In this document: in pieces, positions 17,363 to 24,381 of the stretch
Position numbering within the stretch: position 1 is the stretch's first letter
How the letters are laid out: each line of letters starts with the position of its first letter
Source: JAICLV01 sp036380925
Lineage (GTDB): Bacteria > Actinomycetota > Actinomycetes > Acidothermales > Acidothermaceae
Length of the DNA stretch: 60,881 nucleotides
NCBI GenBank assembly: GCA_036380925.1
Contig: DASVDW010000096.1
Coordinates: 1 to 60,881 of the forward strand
Direction: 5' to 3'
Notes under the pieces: generated by a model
The model's database searches: none
What the model saw: the letters and a program-made list of their open reading frames with translations, nothing else
What the model was told of the DNA's origin: nothing
Made by a program: the position numbers and the translations under genes

Positions 17363-19189
17363 TCATCGGCCGACCGCGTACCCCTGCGCTCCTCGAGGAT
17401 TCGCCGCCGCCACAAGGAAGTCGCCGTCCTTGGCCACCGCGCTGACCCGGCCCAACGTCCAGGGGCCTTCGACCGCGACGTCATGGCCGCGTCGTCGCAG
17501 CTCGTCGATCACGGCCATTCCCAGCCGTTCCTCCACGACCAACCGACCCGGTTTCGCCGTCCGAGGGTAAAACGAACTCGGGAAGTGCTCGGAGTGGAAC
17601 ATCGGCGCGTCGATAGCGTCCTGCAGGTCGAAGCCGCCGTGCACGACGCCCAAGAAGAACGCCAAGCTCCACTGGTCTTGCTGATCGCCGCCGGGCGTGC
17701 CGAACGCCATCCAAGGCTCGCCGTCGCGAAACGCGAGTGACGGCGAAAGCGTCGTGCGCGGCCGCGCTGCCGGACGCAATGAGGTCGGCAGTCCCTCCTC
17801 CAGCCAGAACATCTGCGCGCGCGTGCCAAGGCAGAATCCGAGTTCCGGGATCTGCGGCGAGCTGTGCAGCCACCCGCCGCTGGGGGTCGCCGACACCAGG
17901 TTGCCGAACGAGTCGGCGACGTCGATGTGGCAGGTGTCCCCCTTCGACTCACGAAACGCGCGAGCCTGCGCGGCCAGCTGAACGCTCGGCTCGCCGATCC
18001 CCTCGGCCGGCGCCAAGGCGCCTCCCACGCCGCGCGGCAACCGGGGCGCGCGGCCGCCAACCGCACCGGGACGCAGTTCGGCACTCGCCTGCTCGCCGAC
18101 CAACGCCCGTCGTCCGACGTTGTAATCGTCGCTGAGCAGGGCGTCGAGGACGCCGCCGCCGGTATCCCGGTATTCCCCATGCCAGGCTTCGCGATCGGCA
18201 AACGCCAACTTCGCGCACTCCACGACCGTGTGCACGTAATCGGCGGACAGAAACCCGGCTGCGTCGAGGTCGAAGCCACGCAGCAAAGCCAGCTGCTGAA
18301 GGAAAACCGGACCCTGCCCCCATTGCCGCGTCTTGCACACGGTGTACGCGCCATAGTCGTAGTGAGCCGGGTCCTCGAACGTCGGCTCCCACCGCGCGAG
18401 GTCGTCGGCGGTGAGCAGCCCGCCGTGCGACTCCCCGCTCGCGTCGCGCCAGCTGGTGGTCGTGCTGAATCGGCCGAGCTCCTCCGCGACGAAGCCGCGG
18501 TACCAAACGTCGCGGGCGGCGCGCAGCTGCCCGTCGCGATCGGACGACGCCACCTCGGCCTCGCGCAGCACGCGCTCGTACGTCGCCGCCAGCGCGCGGT
18601 TCCTTCGGATCTGCCCGGGCTGCGGAACCGCGCCGTCGGGCAGCCACTCGGCGGCCGAAGTCGGCCAGTCGGCGCGGAACATCTCCGCGACCGCGCCGAT
18701 CGTGCGGGTCATGGCCGGCACGACCGGATAGCCGTTGACGCAGTAATGAAGGGCGTATTCCAAGACGCCTCGCAGCCGCCAGCTGCCCCAGCGCTCGAGC
18801 ATCAGCAGCCAACCGCCGAACGCGCCCGGAACGGTCGCCGCGAGCAAGCCGGTGCCCGGAATCAAATCGAGCCCGAGTTCGCGAAACGCCGCGATGGTGG
18901 CTCCCGCGGGCGCGACACCCTGGCCGCACACCACCTGCGCCCGCCGCTCGCGCTCGCTCCAGACCAGAATCGGCGCCTCGCCACCCGGACCGTTGAGGTG
19001 CGGCTCGACCACCTGCAACACAAAACCCCCGGCCGCCGCCGCGTCGAACGCGTTTCCGCCGCGCTCCAAGACGCTCATCGCGCAAGCCGACGCGAGCCAG
19101 TGCGTGCTCGCCGCCATGCCGAAGGTGCCCCGCAGGGTGGGCCGGGTGGGAGACGACGCAGTGGGCCGGGTGGGGTGGGTTGACGTCAC
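17363..19189 (-). CDS. gamma-glutamyltransferase-family (Ntn-hydrolase) protein
   Basis: 608 residues. The large-subunit start (GNAFDAAAAGGFVLQVVEPHLNG) and the autoprocessing site are recognisable: the catalytic Thr is in GDTCHIDVAD, followed by GNLVSATPSGG. Products of this family cleave gamma-glutamyl amides; some act on cephalosporin side chains. The pocket residues do not tell which. I see no signal peptide: the N-terminus is Thr/Pro-rich and polar, so it is probably cytoplasmic. The start is GTG at 19189 after a short GGGG stretch. It is a single gene with no operon partner. Confidence 0.9.
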   Translation of the reverse strand: MTSTHPTRPTASSPTRPTLRGTFGMAASTHWLASACAMSVLERGGNAFDAAAAGGFVLQVVEPHLNGPGGEAPILVWSERERRAQVVCGQGVAPAGATIAAFRELGLDLIPGTGLLAATVPGAFGGWLLMLERWGSWRLRGVLEYALHYCVNGYPVVPAMTRTIGAVAEMFRADWPTSAAEWLPDGAVPQPGQIRRNRALAATYERVLREAEVASSDRDGQLRAARDVWYRGFVAEELGRFSTTTSWRDASGESHGGLLTADDLARWEPTFEDPAHYDYGAYTVCKTRQWGQGPVFLQQLALLRGFDLDAAGFLSADYVHTVVECAKLAFADREAWHGEYRDTGGGVLDALLSDDYNVGRRALVGEQASAELRPGAVGGRAPRLPRGVGGALAPAEGIGEPSVQLAAQARAFRESKGDTCHIDVADSFGNLVSATPSGGWLHSSPQIPELGFCLGTRAQMFWLEEGLPTSLRPAARPRTTLSPSLAFRDGEPWMAFGTPGGDQQDQWSLAFFLGVVHGGFDLQDAIDAPMFHSEHFPSSFYPRTAKPGRLVVEERLGMAVIDELRRRGHDVAVEGPWTLGRVSAVAKDGDFLVAAANPRGAQGYAVGR

Positions 19190-19268
19190 AACCCCATCGT
19201 GCCCCGAGCGGGTCAGCGCGGCGGCAGGCGCCCATCCGTTGCGCCTGCCGCTGCAAGCCGACGAGCGC

Positions 19269-20810
19269 TCAGCCCATCCCGGGCACCTGGGTGCCGTCGA
19301 TGTCGGAGGCCTTCGCGTTGATGCCGACCAGCGCCGCGATCAACGCCACGGCCCCGAAGACCACCGATACCTGCAGCGCCACCGACACGCCATGCGCGAG
19401 CACGTGCGAGCCGTAGACCCCCGGCAACTGATGAGACTTCTCGAACGCCGCCTTTGCGGCGGCGTCGGCATGCGCCATGAACTGCGGAAGTTGCTTGCTG
19501 AACTCATGGTTGCTGGCGGTGGCGAACGCCGTGGTCAAAATCGCCAGCCCGATCGTGCTGCCGACCTGCTGCATCACGTTGAGCAAGCCGGACGCCGAGC
19601 CCGACTCAAACGCCTGCACCCCGGACACCGCCAGCACCGTGAGCGGCACGAACAAGAAGCCCATGCCGAAGGCGAAAATCACCATCGGTCCGAGCAGGCC
19701 GTCGATGTACCCGCTGCTCACCTTGATCTGGGACAGCCAGAACAGCCCGCCGACCGAGAGCAGCGCGCCAACGACCATGAACGGTTTCGGGCCCACCCTC
19801 AGCAGCTGCTTTGAGGCGATCTGCGCGCTCACGATGACGCCTGCGCTGACCGGCAAGAACGCGAAGCCGGCCTTCAGCGGGCTGTAGCCGAGGATGTTTT
19901 GCACGAAGAGGGTCAAGAAGAAGAACATGCTGAACAGCGCCCCCGCCAACGCGAGCATCACGACGTAACTCGCACTGCGGTTTCGATTGGCGAACATGTG
20001 CAGCGGGGTGATGGGCTGCGCGCTGCGCGTCTCGATCACGAAGAACAGCGCGAGCAGCAGCAGCGCGACGCCAAACGAGGTGACCGCGAGTGCGTCGTGC
20101 CAGCCGTTTGACGCCGCGCGAATGAAGCCGTAAACCAACGCGGTCATGCCGACGGTGGACGAGAGCGCGCCCGCGAGGTCGAAGCGGCCGGGATGCTTCT
20201 CCGACTCGTTGATGTAAAGCGGCGCGAGCAGCGCGATCGCGATGCCGATCGGCACGTTGACGAACAGCACCCATCGCCACGACAGCCACGAGGTCAGCAT
20301 TCCGCCGGCCAGCAAACCGATGGCCGCGCCGGAGCCCGAGACCGCGGCGAACACGCCGAAGGCCCGGTTGCGCTCGGCCCCCTCCTCGAAGTTCGTGGTG
20401 ATGAGGGAAAGCGCGGTCGGCGTGACGATGGCCCCGCCGATGCCCTGCAGGGCCCGGGCCGACAGCAGCCACCACTCGGACGTCGCAAGGCCGCCGAGGA
20501 ATGAGGCGAGAGTGAACAGCGCCAGGCCGAAGACGAAGGTGCGCCGCCGGCCGAGGATGTCACCTGCTCGACCGCCCAGCAAGAGCAGGCCGCCGAACGT
20601 CAGCGTGTAGGCGTTCAGCACCCAGGTCAGGCTTTCGGTCGAGAAGCCGAGGGCAGTTCTGATGTGCGGCAGCGCGATGTTGACGATCGTCGCGTCGAGA
20701 ACGACCATCAGTTGCGACGCGGCGATGATCGCGAGCGCTAGGCCTGGGTGGTGCCCGCGCCGCGCGGCCCCGGCCTGCGCGATCGACGGTTGCGACGTTG
20801 TGACTGCCAT
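19269..20810 (-). CDS. MFS drug efflux transporter, DHA2 (EmrB/QacA) type
   Basis: 513-residue proton-driven exporter with 14 predicted membrane segments. The family motif VVLDATIVNIALP is in the first helix and GRAGDILGRRR in the loop between helices 2 and 3. A GGAG site precedes the ATG at 20810; the frame stays open further upstream, but that part covers the operators. It is divergent from a TetR gene, with two matching inverted repeats in the gap, so it is very probably repressed by that regulator. The substrate is unknown. Confidence 0.93.
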   Translation of the reverse strand: MAVTTSQPSIAQAGAARRGHHPGLALAIIAASQLMVVLDATIVNIALPHIRTALGFSTESLTWVLNAYTLTFGGLLLLGGRAGDILGRRRTFVFGLALFTLASFLGGLATSEWWLLSARALQGIGGAIVTPTALSLITTNFEEGAERNRAFGVFAAVSGSGAAIGLLAGGMLTSWLSWRWVLFVNVPIGIAIALLAPLYINESEKHPGRFDLAGALSSTVGMTALVYGFIRAASNGWHDALAVTSFGVALLLLALFFVIETRSAQPITPLHMFANRNRSASYVVMLALAGALFSMFFFLTLFVQNILGYSPLKAGFAFLPVSAGVIVSAQIASKQLLRVGPKPFMVVGALLSVGGLFWLSQIKVSSGYIDGLLGPMVIFAFGMGFLFVPLTVLAVSGVQAFESGSASGLLNVMQQVGSTIGLAILTTAFATASNHEFSKQLPQFMAHADAAAKAAFEKSHQLPGVYGSHVLAHGVSVALQVSVVFGAVALIAALVGINAKASDIDGTQVPGMG

Positions 20811-20901
20811 GAGCACTCCGTTCAGGTACGACTTGCAGGGCGACTTCAAGCACACGAGGTCAGGTGAACAGCCGGGTCGCAAAGCGGCGTCATTGCCGCA
20901 A

Positions 20902-20917
20902 TGAACGCTCGCGTTCA
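20902..20917. promoter_or_regulatory. TetR operator 1
   Basis: TGAACGCTCGCGTTCA has 7-bp perfect arms around 2 nt. It lies downstream of the likely MFS promoter -10, in its 5' untranslated region. Confidence 0.75.
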
Positions 20918-20929
20918 CTAAGCTGGGCT

Positions 20930-20959
20930 ACGTTACATCGGCCAAACTAGTGAACGCAA
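20930..20959 (-). promoter_or_regulatory. promoter of the MFS pump gene
   Basis: Minus-strand TTGCGT (20959-20954) and TAACGT (20935-20930) are 18 nt apart. The -35 lies inside operator 2 and operator 1 follows the -10, so the promoter is bracketed by the repressor sites. Confidence 0.5.
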
Positions 20960-20966
20960 CCGTTCA
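20951..20966. promoter_or_regulatory. TetR operator 2
   Basis: TGAACGCAACCGTTCA has 6-bp arms identical to those of operator 1 around 4 nt. Its centre is 49 bp from the centre of operator 1. Confidence 0.75.
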
Positions 20967-21005
20967 TTATTCAACTATCCGCGTCAGCTGAAGGAAGGGC
21001 TCGCA

Positions 21006-21662
21006 GTGAACGCCGACGCCACGCGCCAGCCCTCATCCGCTCGCCCGCAAACACGACGAACCAGCAGACGCAGAGGTGACACCCTGAAGGACGCCATCTT
21101 TCGGGCGGTGCTGGCGCAGATGAGCGTCCATGGCTTCTCCGGTCTCACGATGGAGGGCGTCGCGTCATGCGCCCACACCGGCAAGGCCGCCCTCTACCGT
21201 CGATGGTCGTGCAAGGAGGACCTCGTCGTCGAGGCGTTAAACCACGTCCTCCCCCAGGTTGATTCCCCGCCCGACTCAGGGGATTTGCGGTCCGACCTGG
21301 CCGCCGTCCTCGCGGTGATGCGCGACTCGATCAACAGCCCGGCCGGCTGCGCTGTGCTGGGAATCATGGGTGAGCTGGACCGCGACCACGAGTTCGTCAA
21401 GACGATCAAGGAGCGGGTGCTCGCGCCGCGCAAGCGGTCGATTCTCGCCGTGTTGCAGCGCGCCGCCGACCGCGGCGAGATCCCCCCGGACGCCGTGACC
21501 CCGCTCGTCGCCGAGACGGCGCCGGCCCTGGTCTTGATGCGGGTGATCGGCGAGGGGCCGCCCGTGACCGCCGCGTACATCGACCAAATCCTGGACGACG
21601 TGATGATGCCGCTGCTCGGCGTCGCTCGCGCGCCGCGCCGCAAGAAAGCGGCCCGCCGTTAG
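21006..21662 (+). CDS. TetR/AcrR family transcriptional regulator
   Basis: 218 residues. The N-terminal helix-turn-helix reads MEGVASCAHTGKAALYRRW, then SCKEDLVVEAL, typical of the family. The C-terminal part is a helical ligand-binding domain resembling TetR_C. Starts at GTG 21006 with a GGAAGGG site. It faces the MFS pump gene across 195 bp that hold two near-identical inverted repeats, so it probably represses both genes and is released by a pump substrate. Its stop overlaps the stop of the opposing phosphatase gene by 4 nt. Confidence 0.93.
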   Translation: MNADATRQPSSARPQTRRTSRRRGDTLKDAIFRAVLAQMSVHGFSGLTMEGVASCAHTGKAALYRRWSCKEDLVVEALNHVLPQVDSPPDSGDLRSDLAAVLAVMRDSINSPAGCAVLGIMGELDRDHEFVKTIKERVLAPRKRSILAVLQRAADRGEIPPDAVTPLVAETAPALVLMRVIGEGPPVTAAYIDQILDDVMMPLLGVARAPRRKKAARR

Positions 21663-22801
21663 GACCGCCACAAGACCAACAGCGCGCGGTCGTCGCTGGC
21701 GTCGGGGGGGACGGTCTCGATCAACCGGCGCGCGCCGTCGCGAAATCCTTGTGTGACAAGCCTTTCCGCCTCGCCGACCAGCTTGTCGATGCCGACCGAG
21801 ATCTCCCGCTCGGCGTTCTCGACAAGGCCGTCGGTGTACAGCAGCATCGCGTCGCCGCCCGCGAGCATGCCGTGCGCGCCGACGAACTTGACGTTCGCCT
21901 CGACGCCGAGCGGCTGCGCGTCTCCGTGAATCAGCCGCCACATGCCGCTGCCGCTGATGAAGTGGGCGGGTGGCGGGTGACCGGCTGACTCGACCACGAA
22001 TCGGCCGGTGTCCAGGTCGACGACGAGATGCACCGCGGTCGCGAAGCCGTCGAGCCACTGCTGGCGCAACAGGTACCTGTTGGCCGCGGGGAGGAACTCG
22101 TGCGGCGGCACCGACCCGAGCAATCCGCCGAGCGCCCCCGACAGCAGCAGCGCGCGGGTCGCGGCGTCGACGCCCTTGCCCGACACGTCGACCAACGCGA
22201 TCTCCAGTGTCGAGCCGTCACCGGTGCGCGCGGCGACCAGAAAGTCGCCGCCGAACGAGTTCGTGCCCGCGGAGCGCAGCAGCGCCTCGGACTCCCAGCC
22301 GGTTGGCAGCGCGGGTAGCTCACCTTGCGCGCGCAGCCGGTCGCGCAGGTCGACCAGCATCGACTCCCCGCGCAGCCCCTGAACGCCGAGTCGCTCGCGC
22401 GTGTTCGCCAGCCGGTACGCGTAAAGCGCGCCGGCGGCCACCACGATGACTCCGCCGGGCCGGGTCCTGGCCCAGCCGAGCACGGCCTCGTCGTATCCGA
22501 TCATGACCGCGCTCACCGCGACGAGAAAGAGCAGCGATCGCCGCGGCAGCAGCAGACCTGCGGCCAGGAGGGGCAGCACCATCCCAGAGGGAGGCAGCCA
22601 GTGGGGGCCGACGACCGGGCTCAACACGCCCACCAAGACGACGAGGGCGGCCAGCCAAACACGGGCGATGGACGGACCCATGAAGCGGCTGCGCCGCACT
22701 GCCAGCCAGCCCCTCCGCAGCGAGGTCGTCGCGCCGCCGGACGGTCGCCGACGCTGGGGGTGCGCGGACGACCGACCGCCCGTTGCCCTGTCCTCCAGCA
22801 T
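21659..22801 (-). CDS. membrane PP2C/SpoIIE-type serine phosphatase
   Basis: 380 residues. A basic N-terminus is followed by several membrane helices (about residues 43-130), then a cytoplasmic SpoIIE-type phosphatase domain. Metal-binding motifs are present: GGDF, LVDVSGKGVDAA, LLYTDGLVE and the terminal DDRALLVL. Such enzymes dephosphorylate anti-sigma-factor antagonists of the STAS class; the STAS protein at 7942-8667 is a possible but unproven partner. TACGCT is 7 nt before the ATG, with no ribosome site, so the mRNA may be leaderless. Confidence 0.92.
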   Translation of the reverse strand: MLEDRATGGRSSAHPQRRRPSGGATTSLRRGWLAVRRSRFMGPSIARVWLAALVVLVGVLSPVVGPHWLPPSGMVLPLLAAGLLLPRRSLLFLVAVSAVMIGYDEAVLGWARTRPGGVIVVAAGALYAYRLANTRERLGVQGLRGESMLVDLRDRLRAQGELPALPTGWESEALLRSAGTNSFGGDFLVAARTGDGSTLEIALVDVSGKGVDAATRALLLSGALGGLLGSVPPHEFLPAANRYLLRQQWLDGFATAVHLVVDLDTGRFVVESAGHPPPAHFISGSGMWRLIHGDAQPLGVEANVKFVGAHGMLAGGDAMLLYTDGLVENAEREISVGIDKLVGEAERLVTQGFRDGARRLIETVPPDASDDRALLVLWRS

Positions 22802-22814
22802 GATCGGCAGCGTA
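22802..22814 (-). promoter_or_regulatory. candidate leaderless -10 of the SpoIIE-type phosphatase
   Basis: TACGCT (22814-22809) followed by 7 nt and ATG; no Shine-Dalgarno sequence. Confidence 0.4.
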
Positions 22815-22888
22815 ACCGCCTCACCCGCCAGACGCGATTCCGCGCGAGCCGGCAGATCCAGCCGATCTACGCCGCTGCGGCGGCGCCT

Positions 22889-22900
22889 TAGGCTGCCGGC
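22889..22900 (+). promoter_or_regulatory. candidate leaderless -10 of the small gene at 22901
   Basis: TAGGCT (22889-22894) followed by 6 nt and ATG. It is divergent from the phosphatase -10; the two are about 75 bp apart. Confidence 0.4.
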
Positions 22901-23098
22901 ATGCCTCGCGCCACGCGCAAGCCCGACTCCGGCCCGACGAGCTCGGGCGCGCTGCGCAGTCTGGTCGGGGCCGGCCCGTCGCAGGTCGGCGTCGAGGGGG
23001 CGTTGAGGGCGCGCGACGTTTCACGGCCGTCGGATCGGGAACTGGCGCGGGCCGCGGCAGCGCCGCCGCCGGTGGCCAGGCCGGCGGAAGGCAGCTAG
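22901..23098 (+). CDS. small conserved-type hypothetical protein
   Basis: 65 residues, not recognised beyond a pattern of short actinobacterial proteins containing EGALRARDVSRPSD. The protein is basic at the start, Gly/Ser-rich in the middle and Ala/Pro-rich at the end, probably unstructured. Coding is supported by a leaderless-type -10 six nt before the ATG and by a stop that shares CTAG with the rpiB stop, as in other convergent pairs here. Confidence 0.55.
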   Translation: MPRATRKPDSGPTSSGALRSLVGAGPSQVGVEGALRARDVSRPSDRELARAAAAPPPVARPAEGS

Positions 23099-23577
23099 GA
23101 CAGCTCGGGCTGCGGCAACGTCGGCGGGATCCCGGTCTGCTCGAACTCGCTCACCATCGCCAGCCGCCGAGCGTGCCGCGGCTCCCCGGAGAAGTCGGCG
23201 GTGAGGAAAACCTCGACCAGCGCGACCGCCTCGCCGATCGTGTGCTGCCGCGCGCCGATGCTCATCACGTTGGCGTCGTTGTGCTGGCGGGCGAGCGCCG
23301 CGGTCTCGTCATTCCAGACCAGCGCCGCGCGGATCCCCTTGACCTTGTTCGCGGCGATCTGCTCGCCGTTGCCGGATCCTCCGATGACCACCCCGAGACT
23401 GCCGCGGTCGGCGGCGACCTTCACGGCGGCGGCGATGACGTACGGCGGGTAGTCGTCGTCCGACTCGTAGGTGGCGGGGCCGCAGTCGACCGGCTCGTGG
23501 CCGTTGTCGGCGAGCCAACCGACCAGATGGGCCTTCAGCTCGAAGCCGGCGTGATCGGAGCCGAGGTAGACGCGCAT
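23095..23577 (-). CDS. rpiB: ribose-5-phosphate isomerase B
   Basis: 160 residues, cytoplasmic, interconverting ribose-5-phosphate and ribulose-5-phosphate. SDHAGFELK at the N-terminus and GGSGNGEQIAANK are diagnostic. E72 replaces the Cys used by the E. coli enzyme, as in the mycobacterial type where Glu is the base. Some relatives act on allose or galactose phosphates. It lies upstream of pepN next to the Rv2466c-like gene, an arrangement shared with mycobacteria. Confidence 0.95.
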   Translation of the reverse strand: MRVYLGSDHAGFELKAHLVGWLADNGHEPVDCGPATYESDDDYPPYVIAAAVKVAADRGSLGVVIGGSGNGEQIAANKVKGIRAALVWNDETAALARQHNDANVMSIGARQHTIGEAVALVEVFLTADFSGEPRHARRLAMVSEFEQTGIPPTLPQPELS

Positions 23578-23632
23578 GGCGCGGAGTCTGCCAGAACCCG
23601 GTCGCGCGAACCGCGCTGGGCCCGCGGGTCGG

Positions 23633-24253
23633 CTACGCGACCTGCGGCTTGCGGTCGCGGCTGCGCTTGAGTTCGTAAAAGCCGTCCACCTCGGCGAGCA
23701 TGCGGACGGCGTCGAAAAGTCTGCCCGCGTCTTCCCCGCGTGGAATCGGCGTCACGACCGGGCCGAAGAACGCGACGCCGTCGACGCCCACGACCGGCGT
23801 GCCGACGTCGGCGCCGACCAGCTCCATGGCCGACGCGTGGGAGGCGCGCAGCGCTTCGTCGTAGTCGGCGGACTCGCCCGCGGCCGCGAGATCCGGGTCG
23901 AGCCCGGCGTCGGCGAGCGCCGCGCGCAGAGTTGGCTCGGTCGGAGCCTCGCCCAGGACGTGCACCCGGTTTCCGATCGCGGTGTACAGCGGACCGAGCA
24001 CCTGATCGCCGTTCGCGGCCGCGGCCGCGACGCACACCCGCACCGGCGCCCATGCGCCGGCCAGGAACTCGCGATAGCCGTCGGACAAGTCGTCGCGTCC
24101 CTCGTTCAGCACGGCGAGGCTCATCACCCGCCAGCGCGGCGTGACCGGCCGAACGGTCGCGACCTCGTGCAGCCAGCGTGAAGTGATCCACGCCCACGGG
24201 CACAGCGGGTCGAACCAGAAGTCGACGGTCATGGAACTTTCGGTCTCGGGCAT
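23633..24253 (-). CDS. DsbA-family, mycothiol-dependent nitroreductase-like protein
   Basis: 206 residues, a thioredoxin-fold protein close to M. tuberculosis Rv2466c. DFWFDPLCPWAW near the N-terminus, VMSLAVLNEGRDD in the middle, GTPVVGVDGVAFFGPV and the terminal YELKRSRD match that family. The active site is C18-P-W-A21, so the second Cys of a CPWC motif is absent. Rv2466c reduces substrates with mycothiol. GGAGG stands 7 nt before the ATG at 24253; the longer frame upstream is not supported. Confidence 0.9.
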   Translation of the reverse strand: MPETESSMTVDFWFDPLCPWAWITSRWLHEVATVRPVTPRWRVMSLAVLNEGRDDLSDGYREFLAGAWAPVRVCVAAAAANGDQVLGPLYTAIGNRVHVLGEAPTEPTLRAALADAGLDPDLAAAGESADYDEALRASHASAMELVGADVGTPVVGVDGVAFFGPVVTPIPRGEDAGRLFDAVRMLAEVDGFYELKRSRDRKPQVA

Positions 24254-24381
24254 TCGGCATCCTCCGCTTGGCTCGCGTCGGTTCGGGCAACCCGACGCGT
24301 GGCCGGTGTGTTCCCAAACCGGGCCGGTAGGGTCGGGCGCGAGGCAGCAAATCATCCGCACACCAGCGAGGGGGAATCGCG

